The notes below the pieces were generated by a model. That model did no database searches, was not told the DNA's origin, and saw only the letters and a program-made list of their open reading frames with translations. From assembly GCA_002345215.1 (NCBI GenBank), contig DDVH01000020.1:8074-53230 (forward strand): DNA of 45,157 nucleotides, written 5' to 3'. This document shows positions 14,952 to 23,240 of this stretch, one piece after another (within the stretch, counting starts at the first letter, position 1; every line of letters begins with the position of its first letter). The position numbers were made by a program, and so were the translations under genes. Source of the stretch: Anaerolineales bacterium UBA2317. GTDB taxonomy: Bacteria; Chloroflexota; Anaerolineae; Anaerolineales; Villigracilaceae.

Positions 14952-16481
14952 ATGCAAGAAACCATCGGTCAGAAATTAAAAAAAGAACGCGAAGCCCTTT
15001 TCATAACGCTTGAAAAAGCGTCTGCTGAAACGCGCATTCGTTTGGTTTTTTTACAAGCATTAGAGTCGGATGATTACTCCGTCATGCCATCTGCCGCGCA
15101 GGGGCGTGGCTTTTTGCGGAATTATGCTGAATACTTAAATCTCAACATTGATGAATTGATTGCAGACATACAAAAAAATCCGCCAGTGATTGAAGAAGTT
15201 AGCGGACCGTTGCCACAAGTTAATTTGCAAGAGACTGAAATTCCGCCATTGGTTGAAGAAGATGAAAAAACGCCTCCTTTCTGGACGCGCTGGCTGAGTG
15301 GTAAACCTCAAACAGATTCCACGCCGGAAACAGAGTCATTGCCTGAGGTTGAGAGTCAAATCACCGAAGCCGAGCAGGTTGAAGTGAATGAAGAGGCGAA
15401 GCCGAATCTGGTTGAACGAATCAAATCTATGTTTCGATTCAATCTTAAAAAAGAAGAATCGGAATCAAATCAAGAAGTTGAAAATGAAGTAGAAAAAGAA
15501 ATTATTGAAGAAGAAAAAACTCCAACCCAGCCTGCGGATGTGATTTTTGCAGAAATTGGAAAACAATTACGCACGCAACGTGAGTTGATTAGTTTAACGA
15601 TTGATGAAGTGGAACGTCATACAAAATTACGCACAGCATTTGTAAAAGCATTGGAAGAAGGCTCGTTTGAAAAATTACCATCGCCTGTGCAAACGCGCGG
15701 CATGTTACAAAATTACGCCACGTTTTTAGATTTAGATGCCGATAAAATTTTGCTACGCTTTGCCGATGCTTTGCAAGCGCGTCGCCGTGAAAAATATGCT
15801 GAAACGCCGCGTGAAAAAATTCAAACGCAAGTGAATGCTTCGATTCCGTTGTTTCGAACATTTATTGCTGGCGATTTGGTATTTGGCTTGGTGATGATTG
15901 CATTGTTAGTAACATTGGCGATTTGGGGTGTTGGTCGTGTGGTCAGTTTGCAAGAAGAACAAGAATTAGAACCGACTGTGATTCCGTTTGTGGATGTGTT
16001 TGAGCAACCTTCGTCAACGCCGACTGTTGAATTAACTTTTGCGGCAGTAGATGACCCTTCGATTGCTACAGTGGCAGGTGGTGAAGCCGCTACAACTTTG
16101 TTAGCACCTTCACCAGAAGTGAATGCGAATGTGGTTGTGAATTTGTTTGCGTTAGAAAGAGTGTATGTGCGTGTTTCGGTAGATGGTGAAATTGTGTTTG
16201 AAGGGCGTATGGCTCCGCGTGAGACGCAAGTGTTTCAGGCAGAAAATCAAGTGGTTGTGTTAACAGGTGATGGCTCTGCTTTGCGAGTGACGTATAATGG
16301 TACAGATTTAGGTCTGATGGGTGGGGCAGGTGAAGTGGTTAACCGTGTGTATTTGATTACGGGTGTGGCAACTCCGACTGCGACGGTTCCACCGACCGCC
16401 ACAAATACGCCTTTGGTAACAAGTACTCCAACGCCGACGTTTACAATCACGCCATCTGTAACGCCGACGGTGAGTCAGTAG
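14952..16481 (+). CDS. RodZ-like protein with two cytoplasmic HTH domains
   Basis: A 509-residue single-pass protein. Residues 1-70 are a RodZ-type helix-turn-helix (IGQKLKKEREALFITLEKAS, then RGFLRNYAEYLNL). A charged linker follows, then a second, similar domain at about 195-275 (GKQLRTQRELISLTIDEVER, TRGMLQNYATFLDL). One transmembrane helix lies at about 306-328, then a DUF4115-like beta domain (about 380-470; VYVRVSVDGEIVFEGRM) and a Thr/Pro-rich tail. RodZ links MreB filaments to the wall-synthesis machinery and fixes rod shape. Normal RodZ has one HTH; the duplication is unusual. It is followed by rimO; a heptamer array covers its TAG stop. Confidence 0.8.
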   Translation: MQETIGQKLKKEREALFITLEKASAETRIRLVFLQALESDDYSVMPSAAQGRGFLRNYAEYLNLNIDELIADIQKNPPVIEEVSGPLPQVNLQETEIPPLVEEDEKTPPFWTRWLSGKPQTDSTPETESLPEVESQITEAEQVEVNEEAKPNLVERIKSMFRFNLKKEESESNQEVENEVEKEIIEEEKTPTQPADVIFAEIGKQLRTQRELISLTIDEVERHTKLRTAFVKALEEGSFEKLPSPVQTRGMLQNYATFLDLDADKILLRFADALQARRREKYAETPREKIQTQVNASIPLFRTFIAGDLVFGLVMIALLVTLAIWGVGRVVSLQEEQELEPTVIPFVDVFEQPSSTPTVELTFAAVDDPSIATVAGGEAATTLLAPSPEVNANVVVNLFALERVYVRVSVDGEIVFEGRMAPRETQVFQAENQVVVLTGDGSALRVTYNGTDLGLMGGAGEVVNRVYLITGVATPTATVPPTATNTPLVTSTPTPTFTITPSVTPTVSQ

Positions 16482-16515
16482 TTAGTAGTCAGTGAACAGT
16501 AAACAGTAATTAGGA
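16474..16515. repeat. Heptamer array across the rodZ-like stop codon
   Basis: Six 7-base units: GTCAGTA, GTTAGTA, GTCAGTG, AACAGTA, AACAGTA, ATTAGGA. The TAG stop (16479-16481) lies at the first/second unit border, and the array runs to the rimO ribosome binding region. Confidence 0.8.
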
Positions 16516-16519
16516 AAAT

Positions 16520-17872
16520 ATGTCAAAGAAAAATACATTTCATTTAGTTTCATTAGGTTGTGCAAAAAATACAGTTGATTCTGATTCAATGGCGCAATTG
16601 TTAGTGCGTGATGGTTATCATGCTGTTGAAAATCCAGACAAAGCCAGCGTGCTAATTGTCAATACTTGTGGGTTTATTGGACCTGCAAAAGCCGAATCGT
16701 ATCGTGTGTTGGATGAACTTGCACAGTCTAAGCGTGATGGTCAAGTGTTGATTGCGGCAGGTTGTTTGACTCAACGCTATGGTGTTGAAGTTGCTAAGAA
16801 AGTGCCAGGCATTGATGGCATTCTCGGTACACGCCGTTGGATGGATATTGTGCAAGTTGTAAAAGATTTAAGAAAAAGCAAACATCCTGAACCCATTTAT
16901 CATTTACCAGAAGTGAAAACAGTTGGTGTTGATGAAAATGATACATTGCGAGTCAGTGTGGCGGGTGCAAGTGCATATCTCAAAGTGGCAGATGGATGCA
17001 GAAGACCATGTGCGTTTTGTGCGATTCCGTTAATTAAGGGTACGGCTGTTTCACGCCCTGTTGAATCAATTATCAATGAAGCCCGTCAATTACGCGATGC
17101 TGGTGTGCGCGAATTGGTTTTGATTGCACAAGATACAACTGATTATGGTCACGATTTGGGAATCAAAGATGGTTTGGCAGTTTTACTTGAGCGCTTAACC
17201 GATTCTGTTCCAGATATGGATTGGATACGCATTATGTATGCTTATCCGGGTTACGTCACAGATCGTTTAATTGAAGTGATGGCGACTCGCAAACAAGTTT
17301 TGCCGTATTTAGATATGCCGCTTCAACATGCTCATCCAAAAACTTTGTATCGCATGCGTCGCCCGTCTAATATTGATTGGGTGCATCGCACACTTGGCAA
17401 AATGCGTTCACAAATTAAAGATTTAGCAATTCGGACAACATTTATCGTTGGTTATCCCGGCGAAACAGATGAAGAATATCAAGCCTTGTATGATTTTGTA
17501 AATGAGATTCGATTTGACCGTGTGGGAGCATTTCAATTTTCATTTGAGCCGGATACCACATCCGCGCCTCTCGGTGACCCGATACCTGATTCTGTCAAGT
17601 TAGAAAGATATGAACGCCTGATGGAGTTACAACAAAATATCTCCTTGCAAGTGAATCAATCCTATGTTGGTAAAACTTTGGATGTGTTAGTCGAAGGTTT
17701 TGATAATGGAATTTCCATCGGTAGGTCATATCGTGATGCACCTGAAATTGATGGTGTGGTCGTGATTGAAGGCAAAGCCAAAATAGGCGAAATTGTTCCA
17801 GTGCGAATCACTGGTGCGATGGCGTATGATTTGACTGGAACGATAGTTCAGCCTGAGTTGATAAAAATATAA
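16520..17872 (+). CDS. rimO: Ribosomal protein S12 methylthiotransferase RimO
   Basis: A 450-residue radical-SAM enzyme that adds a methylthio group to the conserved aspartate of ribosomal protein S12. The N-terminal UPF0004 domain (FHLVSLGCAKNTVDSD, VNTCGFI, AAGCLTQRY) carries three cysteines for the auxiliary iron-sulfur cluster. The radical-SAM CxxxCxxC is in DGCRRPCAFCAIP (about 160-167). DMPLQHAHPKTLYRMRRP and IVGYPGETDEEY follow, then a C-terminal TRAM domain (about 375-445). Start and length are normal. It closes the rplI-rodZ-rimO series and ends in a strong terminator. Confidence 0.95.
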   Translation: MSKKNTFHLVSLGCAKNTVDSDSMAQLLVRDGYHAVENPDKASVLIVNTCGFIGPAKAESYRVLDELAQSKRDGQVLIAAGCLTQRYGVEVAKKVPGIDGILGTRRWMDIVQVVKDLRKSKHPEPIYHLPEVKTVGVDENDTLRVSVAGASAYLKVADGCRRPCAFCAIPLIKGTAVSRPVESIINEARQLRDAGVRELVLIAQDTTDYGHDLGIKDGLAVLLERLTDSVPDMDWIRIMYAYPGYVTDRLIEVMATRKQVLPYLDMPLQHAHPKTLYRMRRPSNIDWVHRTLGKMRSQIKDLAIRTTFIVGYPGETDEEYQALYDFVNEIRFDRVGAFQFSFEPDTTSAPLGDPIPDSVKLERYERLMELQQNISLQVNQSYVGKTLDVLVEGFDNGISIGRSYRDAPEIDGVVVIEGKAKIGEIVPVRITGAMAYDLTGTIVQPELIKI

Positions 17873-17905
17873 AAAAACACCGCCGTTCTCGGCGGTGTTT
17901 TTTTT
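17871..17905. terminator. Strong bidirectional terminator
   Basis: ACACCGCCG (17877-17885) and CGGCGGTGT (17890-17898) with loop TTCT, seven A before and eight T after; it serves rimO and the convergent CopD-like gene. Confidence 0.9.
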
Positions 17906-18411
17906 TATGAAACCCTTGCAATGGCAGTTGCGCCTAATGCAATGATTGAAAGAAATAAATTTATTCTAATTAAGTTTATTTCTCTTTTTTGTAACTTTTC
18001 CAGTTCAGCATCTTCTGCTTTTTCTTTTTTGATTAAGATTCTTTGAATGGCGGGTATCACTTCCCATGTTTGAATGGCACTGACGATAATCATTAATCCG
18101 CCGAGAATGTGTTTAGCAAGAATAGCTAGTGACCATTGTGTGCTGATGTTTGCGAATCCGTCGTAATGTTCGCTAGTAGACATTTGAATCAAGCCGGTGA
18201 ATGCTAACATTCCAATACTAAACCAGGCAATCGGTTCGAGTCTTTTTTGTAGGGCAGAGATAAGGCTGAGTTGCTGAGTCAGGTTCAATGTCCGACGTGA
18301 GGCGGGTAGAATGAGAACATTAATCGCGGTTAGGCTTCCAATCCAAATGACGACAGCGAGCATGTGAAGCCAATAAGTTAATGTCAAAGCCCAAACAGGA
18401 ATTGGTGGCAT
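17905..18411 (-). CDS. CopD-like integral membrane protein
   Basis: A 168-residue protein with four hydrophobic segments (about 8-32, 60-80, 90-115 and 145-165). LTYWLHMLAVVIWIGSLTAI in helix 1 and AKHILGGLMIIV in helix 3 carry histidines typical of CopD/DUF2269-type families that handle copper or heme. It has no periplasmic CopC partner here. It starts three bases after the TPR gene ends, so the two form an operon. Substrate is uncertain; the family call is by motif only. Confidence 0.6.
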   Translation of the reverse strand: MPPIPVWALTLTYWLHMLAVVIWIGSLTAINVLILPASRRTLNLTQQLSLISALQKRLEPIAWFSIGMLAFTGLIQMSTSEHYDGFANISTQWSLAILAKHILGGLMIIVSAIQTWEVIPAIQRILIKKEKAEDAELEKLQKREINLIRINLFLSIIALGATAIARVS

Positions 18412-18414
18412 ATT

Positions 18415-19488
18415 TTATGGTGTAGGTGGTGTCTCTGTTGGCGTCGGTTCAGGCGTATTTGTATCTACAGGTGCACCGGTAGTTGGAGTTTCAGCACCAA
18501 GTGTTGGGGTGGCGACAGAGAATGTAGGTGTAGCAGGGAAGCATTGAATTTGTGCTTGTGCAGAATTCGATGAGGCAGTTGCATCTAAAGCACCCAAACC
18601 AGATGCGGCTGTATAAGCATCATACGCGGCACAATAATCTTGACGAGTAAATAAATCATCACCAAAGCGCATAAGAGCAAATTGATAACGAGCGGAAGCG
18701 GTCATGGTGCCATCCCATAAAGATGGAAAACCGAATGCTACTTGTTCAAAATAAATGACCGCTTGTTCCCAATCAAGTTCCCAGAAACTTGCGCCTGTGA
18801 TGTATGCACGTGCACCTTCACGCACACCATTGGCGGAGTTATCTAATGGACCAAATCTTTCGGCAAGTGTTAAGAAATAAATACCGCCTTCAAGATTGCC
18901 TTGATTGGTAATTAAAGTGTAGCCATGATTACGAAGTGCGAAATAATACATGCCATCTACTTGAGCAGTTTTGTAGGTTGGGTCAAGTTTGCGGATGGTA
19001 TCTAATGCGGCTAATGCGCCGGGCCAATCTTGTGCGCGGATTAGTTCTTGTGCACGGGCGAAGGCACTTTCTGCTCCACTAAAATCAGGTGTAGCAGTGG
19101 GGGTAATGGTTGGAGCAGGTGTAGGAATAGAACTTAACACGAGCACTTCAGTTAATTTTTCTTGTGCGCCGGGGTAATTGGGGTCTCTGGCAATGATAAA
19201 TTCCAAACGTTGGCGGGCGTTTTCATATCGCCCAAATTGAATATCTACAAGGGCGAATGAAAATTGTTCAGAGAGTTGTTGGTCAATAATGGCTGATTCT
19301 GCGTTTTGTCGGGCAGAGACTCCGGAAGCATATCCACTAAATGCGCCGAGACCAATTAAGAGCAAAAAGCCAACAATGCTGATAAGAATTGACTTCCAGT
19401 TTGATTGCTTTTTAACTTTCCCAAGTGGTTGGGTATCATCTTCTTTCAATGGTTTGAGAGGTTGTGTATTTCCTGTGTGTTCTGTCAT
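18415..19488 (-). CDS. Membrane-anchored TPR protein
   Basis: A 357-residue protein: short cytoplasmic N-terminus (TGNTQPLKPLKEDDTQPLGKV), a transmembrane helix at about 32-52, and an extracytoplasmic part with tetratricopeptide-like helices (FGRYENARQRLEFIIARDP; AQDWPGALAALDTIRKLDP). The TPR blocks are split by a Thr/Pro-rich stretch (TPAPTITPTATP), and the last 45 residues are again Thr/Pro-rich. It pairs with the CopD-like gene downstream. Probably a protein-protein adaptor at the outer face of the membrane; no enzyme domain is seen. A TATAAT box lies seven bases before the ATG. Confidence 0.7.
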   Translation of the reverse strand: MTEHTGNTQPLKPLKEDDTQPLGKVKKQSNWKSILISIVGFLLLIGLGAFSGYASGVSARQNAESAIIDQQLSEQFSFALVDIQFGRYENARQRLEFIIARDPNYPGAQEKLTEVLVLSSIPTPAPTITPTATPDFSGAESAFARAQELIRAQDWPGALAALDTIRKLDPTYKTAQVDGMYYFALRNHGYTLITNQGNLEGGIYFLTLAERFGPLDNSANGVREGARAYITGASFWELDWEQAVIYFEQVAFGFPSLWDGTMTASARYQFALMRFGDDLFTRQDYCAAYDAYTAASGLGALDATASSNSAQAQIQCFPATPTFSVATPTLGAETPTTGAPVDTNTPEPTPTETPPTP

Positions 19489-19501
19489 GGAGAGAATTAT
19501 A
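19489..19501 (-). promoter_or_regulatory. -10 box directly before the TPR gene
   Basis: On the minus strand TATAAT (19501-19496) is followed by seven bases and the ATG at 19488; no Shine-Dalgarno sequence is seen, so the message may be leaderless. No clear -35. Confidence 0.45.
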
Positions 19502-19548
19502 CATTCCTTTGAAATGTTGAGAAATTTTCTTATTTTGGAATAATGATT

Positions 19549-19610
19549 TGTAGGGACACAGCAAAAGGATTCATTATCAAAATTATTACTTGACTCGCTG
19601 TGTCCCTACA
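19549..19610. repeat. Inverted repeat with 14-base perfect arms
   Basis: TGTAGGGACACAGC (19549-19562) and GCTGTGTCCCTACA (19597-19610), with 34 AT-rich bases between. It resembles a MITE-type dispersed element. It fills most of the gap between the TPR gene and murJ; both are on the minus strand, so it may also terminate the murJ transcript. Confidence 0.7.
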
Positions 19611-19616
19611 TTTTAT

Positions 19617-21122
19617 TTACAGCCTGAACAACTGCTTCGCTTCAGACCAGACAATTGCTAATGCGACTAGCCCGCCGACAATCATGCCAATCAGTGCAGT
19701 GATGATGGCTCCGCCGGGCAGATATAAAGCGATAAGATATGTCACGACACCACCAACAACTGCAGAAATCAAGCCTTTGATGATGGCAGTATTTGTATTG
19801 ACAGGTTCATGTGTTCGGCGTGAGAGCCAGACTAATAAAATTACTGCTTCAATTAACAAAGCAAGTTCTGCAATGGCGATGATTGGCGCGCCAATTTCGG
19901 GGAAGAGTGAAATGCCGAGAATGCCAATTCCTAAAAATAATGCTAGCCGAATTATGACTGCATAGAATGGAATCATCGGTTCTTTGCGAGCATAAAATGC
20001 TCTTACTGCAATCTCGTGAATTACATAACCAGTTAACGTAGCGAGATAAGCACGAGTAGTCCAAGTGAGTAATGAAGAGATAGATTCATCAAACCCGAAG
20101 ACGCCACGCACTAATGGATTAATCCCAGCGGACATGACTGCCGCGATAGGCAACGTCAGAGCAATGAGTACCCGAAGAGAACGCTCGACGGTTTCACCGA
20201 ACTTTTTCCAGTCTTGTTTTGAGGCGAGTTCTGAAAGTGTTGGCAACAATGCAGTTGCGAGTGCTGTTCCAAGAATCGTCTCAGGTACTTGCATAATCAT
20301 CCAGCCATACGTTAAAGAAGTCACCGCGCCGACTTGGTCAAGCCGTGATGCGAGATTATCACGCGCGATAAAAATCAATTGAATGCCTGCCATCGTGAAT
20401 AAACGCGGAGCCATTAACTTAAGTGCTTCAATTAAACCTGTGTGACGAATATCCAATGCGGGCGTCCAACGAAAACCAAATTTGAACAACATCGGAAATT
20501 GCACCAGCAAATGCAATGCCGCGCCGATAATGACGCCGTATACCAAACCATAAATTCCATAACGTGGCACAAGAAAAATTGCGCCGAAAATATGACCGAC
20601 GTTATACATAATCGGCGCAATGGCTGGCATGACAAAATGTTGATTCGCTTGTAACGAAGCCATCACCAAACCGCTGATTGAAAAAATCATGGTGGCAATT
20701 AAATTCATACGCATTAATTGTGCTAACAAAATTCTCTGTTCTTCCCCAAAGCCCGGCGCGATTCCAATTTCTGAATCGACAATTTGTTGAGCAAAAATTG
20801 CAATCAATAATGCAAAAACACCAGTGACAATAAAACCAAAATTTGCAACACGAGAAAATAAATCCCATGCCGCTTCGCGGCTTTTGGTTGTTAAATATTC
20901 TGTCAACAATGGAATGAACGCCATTGCTAATGCGCCGCCAGAAATTAATGCAAATAATAAATCAGGTAAATTATTGGCGGCGTTGAATATATCGAGCAAT
21001 TCAACTTGGTCTGAATAAATGCGCGAGACAATCATCGTTTCAACTAATGCTAAAACTTTGTTGATGAAAAAGAAAAACGCAACAATCAATGAGTTTCGCG
21101 CAAGTGGTGTAAGGTTTTTCAT
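19617..21122 (-). CDS. murJ: Lipid II flippase MurJ (MviN family)
   Basis: A 501-residue MOP-superfamily transporter with about 13-14 hydrophobic segments. MIVSRIYSDQVELLDIFNAA near the start, LPDLLFALISGGALAMAFIP, RMNLIATMIFSISGLVMASLQANQHF and GTALATALLPTLSELA are characteristic of MurJ. It flips lipid-linked peptidoglycan precursor to the outer face of the cytoplasmic membrane. AAGGAAC lies before the start. It follows the SDR gene by nine bases, suggesting co-transcription. The call as MurJ rather than a polysaccharide flippase rests on overall pattern. Confidence 0.88.
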   Translation of the reverse strand: MKNLTPLARNSLIVAFFFFINKVLALVETMIVSRIYSDQVELLDIFNAANNLPDLLFALISGGALAMAFIPLLTEYLTTKSREAAWDLFSRVANFGFIVTGVFALLIAIFAQQIVDSEIGIAPGFGEEQRILLAQLMRMNLIATMIFSISGLVMASLQANQHFVMPAIAPIMYNVGHIFGAIFLVPRYGIYGLVYGVIIGAALHLLVQFPMLFKFGFRWTPALDIRHTGLIEALKLMAPRLFTMAGIQLIFIARDNLASRLDQVGAVTSLTYGWMIMQVPETILGTALATALLPTLSELASKQDWKKFGETVERSLRVLIALTLPIAAVMSAGINPLVRGVFGFDESISSLLTWTTRAYLATLTGYVIHEIAVRAFYARKEPMIPFYAVIIRLALFLGIGILGISLFPEIGAPIIAIAELALLIEAVILLVWLSRRTHEPVNTNTAIIKGLISAVVGGVVTYLIALYLPGGAIITALIGMIVGGLVALAIVWSEAKQLFRL

Positions 21123-21131
21123 TTATGTTCC

Positions 21132-21923
21132 TTAAATTGTTGCTTTATAACTTCCGCCATCTACAGTTAACATCACGCCTGTCACATACGATGCGGCGGG
21201 GCTGACAAAAAACACGGCAACGTTTGCAAACTCTTCTGTGGATGCTAACCTGCCAAACGAACTTTCATTGGCTTGTTTTTTCGCTTCTTCTTCTAAGGTC
21301 GAGTTGTTTGCCTTCGCCCGAGCAGATAACAACTCTTCGACTCTTTCTGTCTCCGTCCAACCCGGTAGAATGGAATTGAATCTGATTCCATCTTTGCCAT
21401 GGTCTAATGCCAGTGACTTGGTTAATCCTAACGTGCCAGCGCGAACACTATTGGATAATAACAAACTCGGAATCGGTTGTTTTGCTGCAAGTGAAGTAAT
21501 CGTTAACACGGAAGCCGTATCAGATTTCTTTAAGTAAGGAAGCGCGGATTTTATCAAACGCACATGACTCATCAAATATAAATCAATGCCCGCTTGCCAT
21601 TGTTCTTCATTCAATACATCAATCGAGCCGTGAGCCGAACCGCCCGTGTTGGTGATGAGAATATCCAAACCGCCAAAGGCTTGCACAGTTTCTTGAACCA
21701 TTTTTTCAGGCACATCAGGCAAACTGACATCACCGACTAAACCGATGACTTGAGTGCCAGTTTCTTTTTGAATTTTTTCTGCCGCTTCTTTAATTCGCTT
21801 TTCATCACGCCCATTGATTGCGACTTTACATCCTTCTTTAGCAAGCCCCAACGCGGCGGCGTAACCCAATCCTTTTGATGCGCCCGTAACTAATGCAATT
21901 TTGTTTTTTAATCCTAAATCCAT
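21132..21923 (-). CDS. SDR-family oxidoreductase lacking the usual catalytic Tyr/Lys
   Basis: A 263-residue Rossmann protein. ALVTGASKGLGYAAA is the nucleotide-binding loop, and INGRDEKRI suggests NADP(H). The usual NNAG is NTGG, and where YxxxK is expected there is LLLSNSVRAGTLGLTKSLA, so both the Tyr and the Lys are replaced. The Ser of the catalytic set appears kept (ITSLAAK). The C-terminal PGWTETERVEEL and TVDGGSYKA are normal. I recall a beta-ketoacyl-ACP-reductase-like SDR subgroup with this imperfect tetrad. It may be active by other residues or be non-catalytic. It lies just upstream of murJ on the same strand, with GGAGAAAAC as ribosome binding site. Confidence 0.82.
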   Translation of the reverse strand: MDLGLKNKIALVTGASKGLGYAAALGLAKEGCKVAINGRDEKRIKEAAEKIQKETGTQVIGLVGDVSLPDVPEKMVQETVQAFGGLDILITNTGGSAHGSIDVLNEEQWQAGIDLYLMSHVRLIKSALPYLKKSDTASVLTITSLAAKQPIPSLLLSNSVRAGTLGLTKSLALDHGKDGIRFNSILPGWTETERVEELLSARAKANNSTLEEEAKKQANESSFGRLASTEEFANVAVFFVSPAASYVTGVMLTVDGGSYKATI

Positions 21924-21943
21924 TTTGTTTTCTCCATAATTTT

Positions 21944-22007
21944 GTTCAAAGGTTTACAGGTTTAAATGTTTGAACGTTCCAACTTGTAAACTTTCTAACT
22001 TTTAAAC
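21944..22007. repeat. Octamer-like palindromic array over the DUF503 stop codon
   Basis: Units such as GTTTACAG, GTTTAAAT, GTTTGAAC and then ACTTGTAA, ACTTTCTA, ACTTTTAA give a period of about eight bases with opposite orientation in the two halves. The right end includes the DUF503 stop (22002-22004). Its reverse complement closely resembles 43971-44036. Confidence 0.7.
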
Positions 22008-22283
22008 TAATTCAATTTTAGAATCCCACACATCGCCATCTGACCAATGTGCTTCGACCCATTTTGCCACATTTTGAAGCGCGGATTGTAAAAAGGCATG
22101 GTCATTGCCAATCATGACGCAAGTGATAATGGCTTCATCCCATTTATCTTGCAAATCCATTTCGGCAACGGATATATTAAACTCTCGATGTAAACGCGAG
22201 ATGAGAGGCTTGATTCGTCCGCGCTTTTCTTTCAGCGATGTACAAGCAGGGAGATGGAGGTGAATGGTGAGGGTGGCGAGCAT
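22002..22283 (-). CDS. DUF503 family protein (YlxP-like)
   Basis: A 93-residue protein. TIHLHLPACTSLKEKRGRIKPLISRLHREFNISVAE (in parts) matches the DUF503 signature, with the typical beta-strand/helix pattern and the central DKWDEAIITCVMIGND. The family is often found near nusA/infB/rbfA and may act in ribosome assembly, but the function is not settled. Here it lies upstream of the SDR and murJ. A fragment repeating its first ten codons lies 958 bases away at 23241-23270. Confidence 0.85.
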   Translation of the reverse strand: MLATLTIHLHLPACTSLKEKRGRIKPLISRLHREFNISVAEMDLQDKWDEAIITCVMIGNDHAFLQSALQNVAKWVEAHWSDGDVWDSKIELV

Positions 22284-22312
22284 GTTAATCTGTATTTATT
22301 AATTATTTTAGA

Positions 22313-22407
22313 AGACCCTAAAGGTCTTTTTGTTTGGTACGTGACTTAACTAGCCTAGTGCCTTGTATAGGAATCAAGTTTATCTTGTAAAGAGACCTTT
22401 AGGGTCT
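22313..22407. repeat. REP-like pair A
   Basis: AGACCCTAAAGGTCT (22313-22327) and its complement AGACCTTTAGGGTCT (22393-22407), starts exactly 80 bases apart. Each 15-mer is itself a near-palindrome. It lies downstream of the transposase gene; the right copy ends eight bases before its stop. Confidence 0.85.
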
Positions 22408-22414
22408 GGGTTAG

Positions 22415-23110
22415 TTAATCATAGTCATTCTCTGCAAACCATTTACTTTTTGCATCTGTGACCCACTCATTATGAAGGTTGATGTACTCTTGCTTGTTCC
22501 CAAACCATTTTAAGACCTCATCACGCTTTAAACTTGTATGCTTCTCAGACAAAATAACTTCATAAGAAGAATATTTCCAATCTCTAAAATCCTTTACAAA
22601 TTTATGTTTTTGAGGATTTTGATGTATATAGGCAATGACATTCCAAAACTGGCGGTCAGAAGTAATTGGTACTCTTTCAAATGGATGTTCAAAAAGACTC
22701 CCAGTTCTTTCGTAGGCGTTATTAATTGACTTGGCATAAGCATTGAAGAAATTTGAAAACTTTTGAGAAGCATAATTTTCAGGTAGAGACCCTAAAGGTT
22801 TTCTTGGTAAAGCGTTGTCTTGATTTTTTGAGGTGCTCTGCTTAGTGTGGTATCTATTTTCTGTGGAAACCTTTAGGGTCTTATTTAGTATTTCAAGAAT
22901 TTCAGTTTCTGATTTTATTCTCACCAAAATATGAAAATGATTTCTTAACATGCAATAAGCAAATAAATCGGTAGATGACTCAAGATGCTTGGAAAACAAA
23001 TTTAGAAAATGAGCATAGTTACGCTCTTCTTTGAAAATATTTTCACCATTTGTCCCACGATTATAGATGTGATAGTAAGTATCAAATAGAAGTGGCGGTG
23101 GACTTGTCAT
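22415..23110 (-). CDS. REP-associated tyrosine transposase (Y1_Tnp, RAYT-like)
   Basis: A 231-residue HUH-type single-strand nuclease. YYHIYNRGTNGENIF is the N-terminal motif, YCMLRNHFHILVRI carries the HUH pair (HFH), and NAYAKSINNAYERTGSLFEHPF carries the candidate catalytic tyrosine and the family's GSLF end. RAYTs are domesticated IS200/IS605 relatives that cut and join REP palindromes. The gene lies between two REP-like pairs and carries a third inside its reading frame, at about residues 77-108 (between LNKTLK and FSNFFNAYAK). The frame is intact, so it may be active. Coding sequence is AT-rich as in neighbours. Confidence 0.85.
   Translation of the reverse strand: MTSPPPLLFDTYYHIYNRGTNGENIFKEERNYAHFLNLFSKHLESSTDLFAYCMLRNHFHILVRIKSETEILEILNKTLKVSTENRYHTKQSTSKNQDNALPRKPLGSLPENYASQKFSNFFNAYAKSINNAYERTGSLFEHPFERVPITSDRQFWNVIAYIHQNPQKHKFVKDFRDWKYSSYEVILSEKHTSLKRDEVLKWFGNKQEYINLHNEWVTDAKSKWFAENDYD
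22787..22881. repeat. REP-like pair B, inside the transposase gene
   Basis: Copies at 22787-22801 and 22867-22881 (AGACCCTAAAGG core, one outer mismatch each), starts again 80 bases apart as in pair A. The reading frame passes through. Confidence 0.85.
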
Positions 23111-23138
23111 AGATAGAAAATTTTATCATTCAAGTTGA

Positions 23139-23236
23139 AGACCCTAAAGGTCTCTTTTGCAATCAATCACGCTTTTCAAGAAAAAATTACAAGGCTTGGT
23201 TTGCTCATATTTCAAGCGGGCAGACCTTTAGGGTCT
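23139..23236. repeat. REP-like pair C
   Basis: AGACCCTAAAGGTCT (23139-23153) and AGACCTTTAGGGTCT (23222-23236), starts 83 bases apart, upstream of the transposase gene. The inner 68 bases share little with pairs A and B by eye. Confidence 0.85.
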
Positions 23237-23240
23237 GGTT

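Noticed and set aside
22415..23110. Transposase as a pseudogene because of the internal REP pair
   Set aside because: The frame is uninterrupted and the HUH motif, tyrosine region and C-terminus are all present.
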